Assembly: GCA_009760855.2 (NCBI GenBank)
Contig: WPIO01000022.1
Span: 4,060,001-4,102,500, forward strand
Length of the DNA: 42,500 nt
Reading direction: 5' to 3'
DNA from: Cristatella mucedo
Lineage: Eukaryota; Bryozoa; Phylactolaemata; Cristatellidae
Below are positions 1 to 9,858 of this stretch, piece after piece. How positions within the stretch are numbered: the stretch's first letter is position 1; the number at the start of each line of letters is the position of its first letter. The position numbers and the translations under genes are program-made. The notes under the pieces are model-generated. The model made no database searches. It saw only the letters and a program-made list of their open reading frames with translations, and was not told the DNA's origin.

Positions 1-449
1 CGAGCTGCCTTACTCATTGGCCCCACCTCACCCGAGCCCCACCTCGAGCCTCCATCCCGAGCCTCGCCCAGCTTCCCTGACTTTCTTTGTTTAGCTGCGC
101 CCCCTACGGCTAACCTTAAATTATGTCCAGAATGTGTCCCTAGTTTCTGTGTGCCTCAAGCCTCGAGCTCTCTACCAACTGACCTGCCCCAATCTGCTTA
201 ATATTCGGCATTAAGAGCAAGGCTAAAATGCATCTGTTCCTCACAGCATTTGTTTCGGCCCTGTAGAATTGCCCTTTATGTGCTTAGACGTGCTACATTT
301 GTGCAAGTTATTTTGCTACACCTGCACTGATATGGTTCTTTTTAGTCTATGCGAAGTACCTAGAAATAGATTTAGCCCACACACGGTACCATACAAATTC
401 GATATTGTGATTATTATATTCATATTGGGAAGCATGGCAGCTGAACGGC
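1..449. other. No gene seen, left edge
   Basis: Unique-looking sequence with no coding signal or recognised repeat. The open frame starting at 269 runs into the (TAA)n array (its Asn run) and is an artefact of that array. Confidence 0.5.
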
Positions 450-461
450 TGGCTATGAGCA

Positions 462-462
<1 letters not shown>

Positions 463-496
<34 letters not shown>
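463..496. repeat. (TAA)n microsatellite, LINE-A 3' terminal repeat
   Basis: About eleven TAA units directly abut the minus-strand LINE-A tail (gcacttgataaagcaccctg). L2/CR1-type LINEs commonly end in short tandem repeats instead of poly(A). Confidence 0.9.
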
Positions 497-497
<1 letters not shown>

Positions 498-869
498 CAC
501 TTGATAAAGCACCCTGAGAGAACCTAATCTCTTTCTAGGCGCTTTACATTTGCTTCCAAAACTTCAAGAAAGTACTACATGTTCTCTATGGTGATTATTT
601 ATATTAATAAGAATAATAATAACAATAAATTTGATATAGCCCCCTCAGAGAACTGAATCTTATTCTAGGCACTTTTCATTTGCTGCGAAGAAAGCACGAT
701 CGAATGGTTAGTGGAAGGATGCTCAATAAATGACAAGAATAAAATGGTTGGGGGACATGCAAACGGTCAGCAAGCAAGTCTGGTTAGTGGCAGCATGCAA
801 CAGTGTCAGCACACACAGGCACATCAAGGAAGAATCCCATGGACCCACTAAAGGCTGTGAGAAATATAT

Positions 870-968
870 GTATTTTAGTTTCCTTTTTAAATGTGGTCAA
901 GTCAGGAGATTGTATGGACCAGGTTGATTTTTAGTTTCTTTTTAAATGTTGTTAAGTCAGATGTCGTG
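870..968 (-). repeat. Imperfect internal duplication in LINE-A copy 1
   Basis: The stretch ttttagtttcctttttaaat, followed by gtggtcaagtcagg, occurs at about 872-910 and again at about 930-965 with small changes. Other LINE-A copies show it once. Confidence 0.7.
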
Positions 969-2290
969 ATGCAAGTCGGAAGTGAGTTCCACGCTTTGGG
1001 AGCATACGAACCAAAGGCACGGTCCACAAAAGATTTGAGATTTGTATGAGGTATGGGTAAACAGCTAGATTCCGAAAAGCGGTGGTACGATACTTAGCCA
1101 TGTGGGGGAGTAGATCTGATAGATAGCCTGGATCCAAAGAATGGAAGGGACCTGAAAGTGAGTGACAAAGCCTTGAAGTCAATGAGTTGCTTGACTGGGA
1201 GCCAGTGCAGGTCGGAGAGAAGTGGTATGATGTGGCAACTGCGACGCTCACGACAGACAATCCTGGCTGCAGAGTTCTGCACCAGCTGTAAGCGTCTAAG
1301 TGCAGAGGTCGGTAGACCAGCAAGCAGTGAGTTACAGAAGCCAAGACCAAATTTCTCAAATGCATGGATCAATTAGCTGATGTGGTCGTCAATTAAAAAG
1401 TCACTAATTAACAGGACACCTAGATTACGTGCAGATTCAATAGGAGATATGCTGACAGAGCAGATTTTGAGCGTTAGCTTTTCTAGTTTTTGAATCACGC
1501 TTGGTTTGCTCATAGCTAGTTAGTTAGTTTTATGACCATTCAATTTAAAGAAAATTTGCTGCAATCCATGTACAGTTGATGTCATCAATACATGCAGCAA
1601 GGGGTTTGAGAGAATTTGACATGCTGGAGGGCTGGAAGGGATCAAAGCAAAAGTACAACTGAGTGTTATCTGCATACAAGTGAAAGCTTGGATTGTGCTT
1701 GGCAATCACATCGGCAAGAGTAAAGACGGTGAAAAGAACTGGACCAAGCGCAGATCCTTGAGGTACACCATATTTCAGAGGCTCCTAGGACGATCTTTAT
1801 ACATTCACATCAGCACTCTGGAGTCTCCCACTGAGATAGGACCTGAACCACTGCAATGCAGTGTCAGTAAAGCCCAGGCGAGATGAGAGGCGCTCAAGAA
1901 ATACTTAGTGATCAATAGTATCCAAAGCTGCCAAAAGATCGAGAAAAACAAGCAGAAATACTCTACCCAAGTCTGTAGGTCGTTATAAATCCGAAGGAAT
2001 GCTGACTCTGTGGAGTGATTATCTCTAAAACCAGCCTGGAACTTAGTAGCAAGGCTTGAAGTTTCAATATATGAGTTTAGCTGGTCTGCCACGACTCATT
2101 TCACTGTCTTTGATAGGAACAGTAGAAGGGAGACTGGAAGGAAATTGCTCAAGTTCTCTTGGTCTAGTGTCGCTTTCTTGAGTAGTGGCCCGACTAAAGC
2201 CTTTTTGAAAGGTGCTGGGACATGACCTGAGGCTAATGACAAATGTGTGATCTAATTTATTATATTGTAATGCACATACAGCCATGACCT

Positions 2291-2829
2291 ATGCTAACTA
2301 TATTCTGACTCTGTGAAATCTTATGCAGGCCATAATCGGCATTACTAGTGGAGTTTCATAGAGCATTGCCTTTGTGAGAGGAGGCCTCTGCTGTCCAGCA
2401 GTCCGTGTGGCTGTTGGACAACTCACAGAACAAGGGTCCCCCTGCTGCTACACACACGAGGCTGTTGAGTCAGTTGATATAACCTTTTTTACGTGCACAG
2501 CTCCCTGCGACGAATGTTTTTTCAGAAAATTTAAAGCCAATTCAAGTTAATAACGGTCACATTTGGTCTTTTGTCTAGCACCCCTACGAAAACAATATTT
2601 ATCCAAGCTCTTTAGCACTTCCAGCAAGAGAATCAATAGCCTGCAGGGTTAGTGACCTGCCCAGCATCATGCTAGTACAAGTGAATAAGAATCATGCTAG
2701 AGTACTAGAGTGCTAGAGTGCTAAAGCAAGCAAGACGGTGCAAAGGAGACGGATTAGTAGTCTACTGACAAGGAGCATGCACAAACAAGCATGCTCAAAA
2801 AGCACACAGGAACACTAAAGGCAAATTCA
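2291..2829. other. Unassigned spacer between LINE copies
   Basis: No coding signal. Several short direct repeats (gctagagtgctagagtgcta near 2690-2730). The part from about 2640 may be decayed 3' sequence of the family-C LINE that follows. Confidence 0.4.
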
Positions 2830-3540
2830 CCTAAGCAGCAAAAATCAGGAAAAAGCAGGGAAAAGCTGAGCAGAACAGAAGTATCTTTAGCTAAGACTTG
2901 AATAATTCACGTAGTGACCGAAGCTGGAAGCAATTTCAAGACCTTTGGTGCATGGACAGCAAAAGGCTCGATCGCCAAAAGGTTTTCATGAAGCGCCACA
3001 ATGGCGAGATGACTATCGGATGCTGAGGAGCAAGTAGTATGACGAGAGCACTCGTGGAGGAGCAAGGAAGTCGGAGGTAGGAAGGCTAAACGTTTGAATT
3101 CGAGTCGAGGCTAGGATAGGGAGCCCGTGAAGATCAAACAGAAGTGGTGCTATATGGCAGAATGCCATTAACGACGGACCACATGGGCTGCTTAGTTTTG
3201 CACCAGTCGCAGACTTAAGGGCACTAGCCGAAAGTTCTGAATAAAAGGAATTGCAGTAATCAAGGTGCGATGCCACAAAGGTGTGAACTAGTTTAGCTGT
3301 CGCACTCTAAACTAAACCGGCCTTGATTGTTGTGTGTTTGAAGCATAATGTGGCCAATTTGACTTTGGAGGAAATGGGCTCATCAAACGAAAACTCATTT
3401 TGGAATAGTAGAAGACTATCTGTTGAAATCTACAGTCTCCCGTAGTAACTTTGTTTATCTTTAAGCAAATAAGTTGCTGACTGTGCATAAGTTTATAGTG
3501 TTTCTGAATTGTCAGCCACTGCACCAGTCTGTCGAATGTA
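2830..3540 (-). mobile_element. LINE-C copy 1, fragment of RT C-terminal part
   Basis: Minus-strand frame begins ASHLDYCNSFYSELSASALK (from about 3275), the LDYCNSLL..LP signature found downstream of the RT palm in L2/CR1-type LINEs. It continues with a degraded HIAPLLFDLHGLP (normally I.P.L..LHWLP). Nucleotide similarity is seen with 13600-14170 and 29500-30060, including aaaaggaattgcagtaatc and the region around gctgagcagaacag. Upstream frames at 3312-3524 may be the thumb region (QWLTIQKHYKL), which is less certain. Broken by stops. Confidence 0.75.
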
Positions 3541-5087
3541 CTTGCAGCAATGAGTAGTGACCCGTATTTTCAAATATCAAAAGAGATCAACTAGGCATGG
3601 TCTATGAATTAGACAAAGAAGAAGACTACATAAGAATCAGCTTTAAAAGCTGAGATTAAAGTTGGTTTTGTTTTTAAGCATGCATGCAATTGAACTTGGT
3701 TGTCTAGATCGTAAAGACCACTGCGGTGCCTTCCTTCAATCAAGAGCTGACATATTAGGCCTTTGCTTCTATCATTTCAGCTTGTTTCCGGCTCAAAGCA
3801 GCCTAAACTAGGTCAGCCTGAAACTAAAAGATAGACTAGACTGCTTCAAGGCAGTCTCTGCTGACATTCGGTAAACCATCATTCAAACCCAGAATAAATA
3901 AGATGGTACCTGCCATCCGTCTTTCGAAACAATCTCCGGTGTCTTCGTGTGCAACAGTTAAATAACCTTAAGAGAGCTATCATTCGTCCCTACGAGATTC
4001 GCATCACCATGTTTTTAGCACAGATGCCTGAGCTGGTCCAGTGTTCATCGTCGTAGAAAGGCAGTCATTATTAGCGCTGTTGAACTGACTGCACCCATAT
4101 ACGTTGGCACGTGTAATAATCTACACGGAGATGTGATTTTTCACGATTCATCCTTACCGAGAGTCCCACGATAAATGTGATTGTTCAAGCACTATCATCA
4201 ATATTGTGCAAATCTTTTTCCATTGTGGTTAGTAAAAACAAGAGTTTCTTTCTGTGGGCTGTATTCATAGGGTAAAATTTAGGAAGTATTCCGGAATAGC
4301 ATCTCTTTCAATGGTGCAGTCTTTGTTTACACCGAGTTCAGTGACAGCTCAAAAAGCTATGTAGGTGTATTTACAAAGTCATCTCCAGCGCATATCGAAG
4401 TTTATAACCGTTATATGCAATTGACAGCATCCAGCATAACAGTCAGTAAGTTTAACTATAAAGGGTTATCCTAGCAAGCATGAAAGCACTCGGTGCAGGC
4501 ACGCTCTCTGTTTATTATTTGCTGATTAGAGATTTGTTTGTTGTGATGAGTAGCATTAGCTTTAAGGCAAGATGCACTCACCTACAGATTCCCCATTTAC
4601 CAGCTTGCTTTGTCTAAGTTCATACTCAAGCTTTCTTTGCAATGCGATATTTTCAATTTTTCTACTCCTGCTATTGACTGGCACATCCTTTCCACATCCT
4701 GAGATGCTACTTCCATGTCACTTACTTCCTGGACTGCCCTCACGACTCAGCTAGTCTTCTTGCTTCCTCTTTGTTTTGTGCAGCGAAGTCTCTTGACTAC
4801 TACCTGGGAATCGAAAGCAGCTTACGTTTGGAGTGCACTATAGAAAAATCTCCTTCGAGCACCCTTTAGTCTTTGTGGCTTTGCAGAGTTACAGACAGAG
4901 AAACGTTAGATTTAGTCATTGTTTATTTAGGCTAGCTGTGGTTACTCGATCAGCAAATGAACAGGCAGCTCACCACTGGTCAAAGACAGTGCTCTCGGAT
5001 GCGGCTGCATTTTCAATTGTCCCCTGGAAGCGCTGTACCAGGAGTGAAATTAGTAAAAGCATGCTTCCTACTCCATTTGATGTGCAG
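3541..5087. other. Unassigned region upstream of the first recognised exon
   Basis: No repeat family or clear exon recognised. A 91-codon open frame at 4833-5108 runs into the acceptor of exon a but does not resemble HSPA12. Upstream exons of the gene could be hidden here. Confidence 0.4.
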
Positions 5088-5213
5088 GTGATCGGTTCGT
5101 GCTGGTGAACAGCTTCGAAGGAGACGTCGTGGAGATAACTTCATATGAATTGGACCAAGACAGCAACCTTCGTGAACTGCAACCAGCTGTTGGGGGAGCC
5201 CTCGGAAAATCAG
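5088..5213 (+). CDS. HSPA12-like exon a (phosphate-loop strand region)
   Basis: The exon follows the acceptor tttgatgtgcag and ends at cag|gtagca. It starts with two bases that complete a codon, then 41 codons and one base (phase-1 donor). It begins DRFVLVNSFEGDVVEIT and ends VGGALGKS. In HSPA12 proteins this region carries a strand like v(V/I)DcGGGTvDiTvh, followed by a linker of the type LkEL....GG..G. The layout is kept (LRELQPAVGGALG), but the phosphate-binding GGGT is replaced by FEGD and the preceding Asp by Asn. Nucleotide binding at this loop is therefore doubtful. The acceptor was chosen because it keeps the frame; a slightly different start cannot be excluded. No convincing exon was seen upstream within the window. 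Confidence 0.68.
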
Positions 5214-5426
5214 GTAGCAGTCAGCTGATTTCCGTGTGAGATAGCAAAACTGTTAATTCTGTTCACCTACTGCTCGATTTGGCAAATCTACCCAGTGTTG
5301 CTGCATCGAGTGTGCTGCATTATTAACTGGATGAGCCCAAGGCTGCAGTAGAGTCCCTCGGCTCAAATACAGTGCTCTCTTTTTAATTCTTTGCCAACAA
5401 TGGGAAGTGCATTTCGTTCTTACTAG
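5214..5426 (+). other. Short intron of the HSPA12-like gene (213 bp)
   Basis: Begins gtagca and ends ttcttactag, phase 1. No repeat recognised inside. The frame is broken by stops if it is read through, which supports removal by splicing. Confidence 0.7.
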
Positions 5427-5629
5427 CTGTTGATGTCCAGTTCGACGTTTTCCTTGGTGAGATTTTCGATTACGACTTCATAAGCCGTTACAAGGCTAAA
5501 AAATCGGCTGGCTACCTGGAACTTATTTCGGCGATCAGATTTCTGAAAAACTCTGCTCTGGATCCCCAAGAAAGTCAGCTGTCCATTATATTACCTCTGG
5601 ATTTTACTGCATACTACAAGAAACTCAAA
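5427..5629 (+). CDS. HSPA12-like exon b (VD..F..FL..IF to YYKK)
   Basis: Acceptor ttcttactag at 5426, donor aaa|gtaagc at 5629/5630. The first two bases join the last base of the previous exon to give an Ala codon (GGALGKS-A-VDVQFDVFL), which is the usual GG..G..VD..F..ll..IFG pattern of the family. The 67 full codons then give EIFDYDFISRYKAKKSAGY, a helix ending in AIRFLKNSA and the strand LPLDFTAYYKKLK. These correspond to the F...yk.krpa.w.dl..aFE..Kr and LPfsFidYYKK stretches of HSPA12. The FE of the AFE.RKR motif is replaced (AIRFLKN). The donor is phase 0. This is the best-conserved exon, and its joint across a short 213-bp intron is the strongest proof of a real spliced gene. Confidence 0.78.
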
Positions 5630-6049
5630 GTAAGCTTGATGTGCAAACACTTGACTAATACATTGCCTGCCACTTAGAAGTCTTAGCCGTTTTGTTGAGT
5701 AGGCGTTAGTGCACGGTAGCTGTTTTATTTCTTGTTTTTGACTTCTCCGGGTCACGAGTACTAGCCGAAGCTCTACGCTTCAATAAAAGCACGTGTTTGA
5801 GTTCACCCAGAGTCAAGGGCAACACTAAGTATTTTTTTAAGGCAGCTGTAGAGAGGTCTGTGGACTGTTTAACTACACTGAATAAATAAGAGACTTCATC
5901 GCTTGCCAATGGCCCAATGGGACTGAATATTGGACACTGTTCGGCTTGGCAGGGCAGAGCTTTCTTTTAAACTATTTTTTTATCGCTAGGCTCACCTCCG
6001 GTACTAGGCAGCAGTTCTGCTTCCCGTTCAACTGTCATCAGAATGGCCA
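5630..6049. other. Start of 12-kb intron, no feature recognised
   Basis: Follows the gtaagc donor. An open minus-strand frame at 5706-5909 (67 codons) has no recognisable family and is not called as a gene. Confidence 0.45.
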
Positions 6050-6295
6050 TTGGTGGAGCAGATAAAAAAGAAGGGGTAGTGGCCATACCACCTTTTGCTA
6101 GCTTCTTAGTCGCCTGTTGATAGGGGTGGGCTGGCTAATACATCTCAGATGAGTGAGTTTTTAAGAAACAAATTGAAAGAAAGAAAAGATTCTGAAGACT
6201 AATGCATTTGTAAATGAATCAATAAAATTATATAAACAATTATAAAATTATAATTACATTATATTATATTATCTTATTAAAAATATAAAATTATA
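6050..6295 (+). repeat. Unnamed ~240-bp dispersed repeat, copy 1
   Basis: Highly similar (roughly 90 percent over the first 180 bases by eye) to 8827-9063. Both start taaaaaagaaggggtagtgg, contain ttttgctagcttcttagtcg and a tgttgataggggtgggctgg segment, and end in an AT-rich stretch with repeated taaaatta/ttatatta words. No coding capacity and no clear tRNA-type A/B boxes. A possible stem (gcc.acccacc with ggtgggctgg) is better in copy 2. No target duplication is evident for this copy. Nature unknown: SINE-like or MITE. Confidence 0.8.
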
Positions 6296-7054
6296 TAAAA
6301 AATTGTGGGTAGAAATTTGTTGAGCCTGTAGTGCTTTATTCACATTAGCTGGCTCTAACGTGCCAAAGACAGCAGCATTCATTAGGAGACTCTGGCTGCC
6401 TAGGGCAATGCAGCCAGCTGCTACTGCATCTGAGCATCTGAAGTGGCAATCTTTTGTTTTCGCGTTTAAGCAGACAACGAACAGATGGACAAGTGTCGAT
6501 TATTGGTGGGTGGGCGAGGAGTGAGTTATCAGATGGCTTGTAGCACCTCTCCTTTTATCTATCTAGATCGTATGCCTAGTTCTTTGGCAACCCAGCTTCG
6601 TCATCCAGCTCATGACAACCCACTGCCTTAGCTTTCCTGTTATAATTAAATACATTCATCATGTACTGATATTAGCAGTGGACGCCACTGCTGATCCTCG
6701 AGCAGTATTATGGGACAATGCTGAATACACTGAGATGGAGCACTATCAGAACATCGTGACTATCGCAGCGGATAAAGGCTCAAGAAAATAGATTGGCCAC
6801 CCTATCTCTAAAGAGTGTAGATTGACCACCCTATCTCTAAAGAGTGTCTGCCACTGCTTGTTTGTTGTGCTTGCATCAATACTTATTCTAGAAAACTTGC
6901 ACAGAGTATTTCTCCCCAGTAAAAAATCTTCTTTCTGCATCAGGGCAGTATACGGTATTATCATGCAATGACGGTATCAGCCATTTCAGAACTGATTGCA
7001 TTGATGATCATATGAATATAAAAATTATATAACGTGTGTGTGTGTTTACTCAAA
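6296..7054. other. Intron sequence, no gene seen
   Basis: AT-rich at its left, otherwise unassigned apart from the small tandem duplication at 6790-6847. Confidence 0.45.
6790..6847. repeat. 29-bp tandem duplication
   Basis: Two adjacent units differing at one base (agattggccaccctatctct versus agattgaccaccctatctct, then aaagagtgt in both). Confidence 0.9.
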
Positions 7055-8040
7055 GAGAAATAAACCTCTTTCTAGGCACTTGACGCACACTTGAAAGGGA
7101 GCATGATGATTGATGAGTGATGATATGCCCAATTTCAGAACGCATAAGTACACAAAGGACAATTTAAAAGTACCAAGCAAGCGCCGTGAAGATCAGGTTA
7201 ATTTTAGCTTCTTTTAAAAAATTTTGAAGTCAGGGGATGTCGTGACTTCAGTCAGAAGCTAGTTCCAGGCTTTAGGAGCCTACGAACTAAAATAAAAGCA
7301 GTCGAAAAGATTTGAGGTACGTTAGAGGCACTGCCAAGGGACTTGAGTCAGACGAGAGGGTCATACAACGGGAAGGCTGATGAGATTTTGAGATTTGAGA
7401 ATTTCTTATACGTAAGCTGGAGCAATAGAAGGAGTGAGCACGTATAAGTGAGAAACAGAACTTTGAAGTCATTATACTTCTGGGACTGGGAGCAAACACT
7501 GATCTGCGAGAATGGATATCGTGTGGCAGTTGCGACTTTCATGACAGGTAAACCTAGCTCAGAGTTTCGCAAATATTGTGTCTTAATGTAATTTGTTATA
7601 TATCTCCGTCTGTCCTATTGCACTGGCAGGAAGACTTTTAAGGCCTGAGTTGCAAAAGCTTAGCCGTGATGTCACAACTGCATATGCAAGCTTGCTGGAG
7701 ATTCCTGTCTAAGCAAGCTCAATCTTTTTTTAATGGCACATAGCTAAATGTAGGTAGACTTGACTCTGGGGGTGGTGTAGTCATCTAGCAAAAGATCATT
7801 TTGGGACAGGATACCCATATTCCATTCTTAGTTAGTAGGAGATATGCTGGAGAGGTCTTAGGCTTTCCGGTTTGCGAGTGACATCCAATTTACCCTCAAA
7901 TAACAAGCCGGTTTTACTATCAATCAATTTGAAAATGCTTGGTGCCATCTAGAGGGTATATGGTAATGCCAGTGACACATGCGCAAGGAAGCTGAGAGAG
8001 TTGGACTTGCTGGAAGTGAGAGTGACAAAAGCACAGGTAT

Positions 8041-8103
8041 ACATATATACACGTGTATATGTACATATGTGTGTGTGTGTGTGCGTGTGCGTGTGTGCGT
8101 GTG
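8041..8103. repeat. (TG)n/(TA)n microsatellite
   Basis: Alternating purine-pyrimidine run inside LINE-A copy 2, followed by the 14-bp palindrome gcgcgagctcgcgc at 8105-8118. Open frames here are artefacts. Confidence 0.9.
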
Positions 8104-8801
8104 CGCGCGAGCTCGCGCTCGAGCACGTGTTTGTGTCTTGTGCAAAAAATAAATCTAGATTGTATTCGGCAGTTACATCGGTAAGCATGCGAGCAGAAAT
8201 TGGGAAAGGAATGGACATATATAAAAAAAAGTTCTGGTGGTCTAGAGGGCTAGGAGGTTACTGAAGCTGCGAGACGGACTTCGAGATGAGGTCAACTTGG
8301 GGCAGGCTTGAAAGTAGACATTGATATTGCGCAAAGAATTGTGATCGAAAATTCAACGGAAAATTTTAACTTTGAGATGGAATTCCTTATCTTATCTATC
8401 TTCATGAAAAGGAAAATAGCAAAAAACAAAAGTGCTACATCCCCACAATTATCGGTCGTTGTAGGGCTGTCCTTGGAACAGTTAGGAAATGTTTAATGAT
8501 CTATATCAGCATTTTTGAATTGTGCATCTCTGAAGTCCATCGTGTTCTTATTAAAGCTAGACTTGCCTTAACCAGGATGGATTGATATTACCTGTGACAG
8601 CTCTCGTATGTCAGTCAACGTTCAGCGAGTCCTGATCTTGTCTATGTCCTTATCAAGTTTGAGCTTAGTAGTCGTAGCTAGTTTGACATCTGCAGCAAAT
8701 CATGGGCCATCTGGGCGAGAGAGCCCATTGTGTTTAGTCAGAGATGCCAACTCAGCCAAAAAATTGGTTAGCATAGTATTGTAGCATTCCACCCATAAGG
8801 G

Positions 8802-8826
8802 CCAATCGAAGGGAGGATCAAGCTGA
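8802..8826 (+). repeat. Left target-site duplication (25 bp)
   Basis: Matches 9064-9088 at 23 of 25 positions; flanks the unnamed repeat. Confidence 0.8.
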
Positions 8827-9063
8827 TAAAAAAGAAGGGGTAGTGGCCAACCCACCTTTTGCTAGCTTCTTAGTCGCCTGTTGATAGGGGTGGGCTGGCT
8901 AATACATCTCCGATGAGTGAGTTTTTTTAAGAAAAAAAGTGAAAGAAATAAAAGCTTCTGAAGACTGGTGCATTTGTAAATAATTACATGAAATTAAATA
9001 AAAATGTAACAACTATAAAATTATAACTATGTTAAATTATATTAAATATCAAATATCATAATT
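8827..9063 (+). mobile_element. Unnamed ~240-bp repeat, copy 2, with target-site duplication
   Basis: Same repeat as 6050-6295. It is flanked by a 25-bp imperfect direct duplication, ccaatcgaagggaggatcaa... at 8802-8826 and ccaatcgaagggaagatcag... at 9064-9088 (23 of 25 identical). The duplicated bases belong to the LINE-A copy it interrupts. A target duplication of this length fits LINE-type target-primed insertion better than a cut-and-paste transposon. Non-coding, with an AT-rich 3' part. Confidence 0.82.
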
Positions 9064-9088
9064 CCAATCGAAGGGAAGATCAGGCTGA
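9064..9088 (+). repeat. Right target-site duplication (25 bp)
   Basis: Partner of 8802-8826. Confidence 0.8.
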
Positions 9089-9824
9089 AAGTGCAAGCAT
9101 GAACATTGTGGTGAACAGCTTTAATGTCAAGGGTCTCGCGGTTTTCGAGATTCCCAGAAATTTTCATTCTGAAGGGGACGTAGCTGAAAATAACAAAATC
9201 CGGCTTGGGTCAAATGTGCAGGATATTGCAAAGCGGAGCTGACAGAATTGAATCGCGGGATAATATTTGATCGAGTGTAACCTTTTTTGAGCAGGGCCAT
9301 GTACGTGAGCTGCAAGGAAAAATTAATCGGTCAATGCATGCAATGTAGAACGTAATGGTAGTGGATCAGCTGGGTTAACAAAAGGAATGTTACAATCACC
9401 TAGTACGAGGGAGGTTACAGGAACGCAGAATCGAAGTGAAATAGAAAAATCTGAAAGAGCAAGTCTATCTACGTGGGTAGATACAGATTAGTAACACTAA
9501 ATGAACCTTGGGGTTGGAGAGACGAAATACGAGAACTTCAAGCGACTGCCTGTGTGGGGACTGAAAACGGCGAGAAATTGACGGAGGAATAATCGGCGAT
9601 AGAGATTCTCCGCCAGCTCGAGTATGCCTCGGTTATGAAAGAAGGAGAATCTTGTCGGGGTGAAGTCGGTTTATAGGCGGAGATGTCGTCAATTTCAGCT
9701 GATTTTCCGTCTCGGAAAACAGGTTAAGGGTGGTTTCAAGTACAATGTCACGCATCATTATAGGCAGGTGACCGCTGGAGTTATAGCGGGCTTGATGTCT
9801 CTTAAGTTAGCGATTAATTTCAGC

Positions 9825-9827
<3 letters not shown>

Positions 9828-9857
<30 letters not shown>
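9828..9857. repeat. (GA)n microsatellite
   Basis: About 15 GA units at the 5' edge of LINE-A copy 2. The 119-codon plus-strand frame running across it (9660-10019) is a shadow. Confidence 0.92.

Positions 9858-9858
<1 letters not shown>

Larger units (their letters stand above)
450..2290 (-). mobile_element. LINE-A copy 1 (L2/CR1-type), 5'-truncated and inactivated
   Basis: Non-LTR retrotransposon remnant read on the minus strand. Starting from its 5' side at about 2290 it shows RT fragments: PLLKK-type region, ADQLNSYIETSSLA, KFQAGFRDNHSTESAFLRI, a decayed [20 protein letters not shown], and YADN in place of YADD near 1665-1676. After these come the C-terminal region FCNSLLAGLP near 1300-1340 and LHWLPVKQLIDFKALSLTF near 1170-1220. 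Frames are interrupted by stops and shifts, so no product is made. The 3' end carries the tail with a small stem-loop and a (TAA)n run at 463-496. A second tail-like stretch at about 600-690 suggests either a duplicated 3' end or a second truncated copy inserted next to it. The RT block is almost identical to the inverted copy at 21375-21951. Confidence 0.88.
7055..9850 (-). mobile_element. LINE-A copy 2, nearly full-length but decayed (endonuclease + RT remains)
   Basis: Reading from 9850 leftwards: APE-type endonuclease debris, with LGDCNIPFVNPADP at about 9360-9420 (the GDFN motif altered to GDCN). Next is an endonuclease-RT linker SRPDGP*FAADVKLATTTKL near 8670-8730, where L2/CR1 elements have RP.APWF..D; the Trp codon is a stop here. 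The central RT is largely missing. After it comes sequence collinear with LINE-A copy 1: the YADD-downstream area near 7900-8040, the C-terminal part (PVMKVATATRYPFSQISVCS) near 7500-7570, and the tail caaagagaaataaacctctt at about 7051-7070. It is interrupted by the unnamed repeat (8827-9063) and by a (TG)n expansion (8057-8103). Many stops; not functional. Confidence 0.8.

Noticed and set aside
269-517. 82-codon frame with an Asn run
   Set aside because: The Asn run is the (TAA)n array of the LINE tail; no other support.
1680-1886. 68-codon frame found identically at 21724-21930 (opposite strand)
   Set aside because: Antisense of the LINE-A RT region (GVPQGS/YADN part); the identity reflects the LINE copies, not a gene.
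4833-5108. 91-codon frame as upstream exon of the HSPA12-like gene
   Set aside because: Runs across the acceptor in another frame and shows none of the expected N-terminal lobe motifs.
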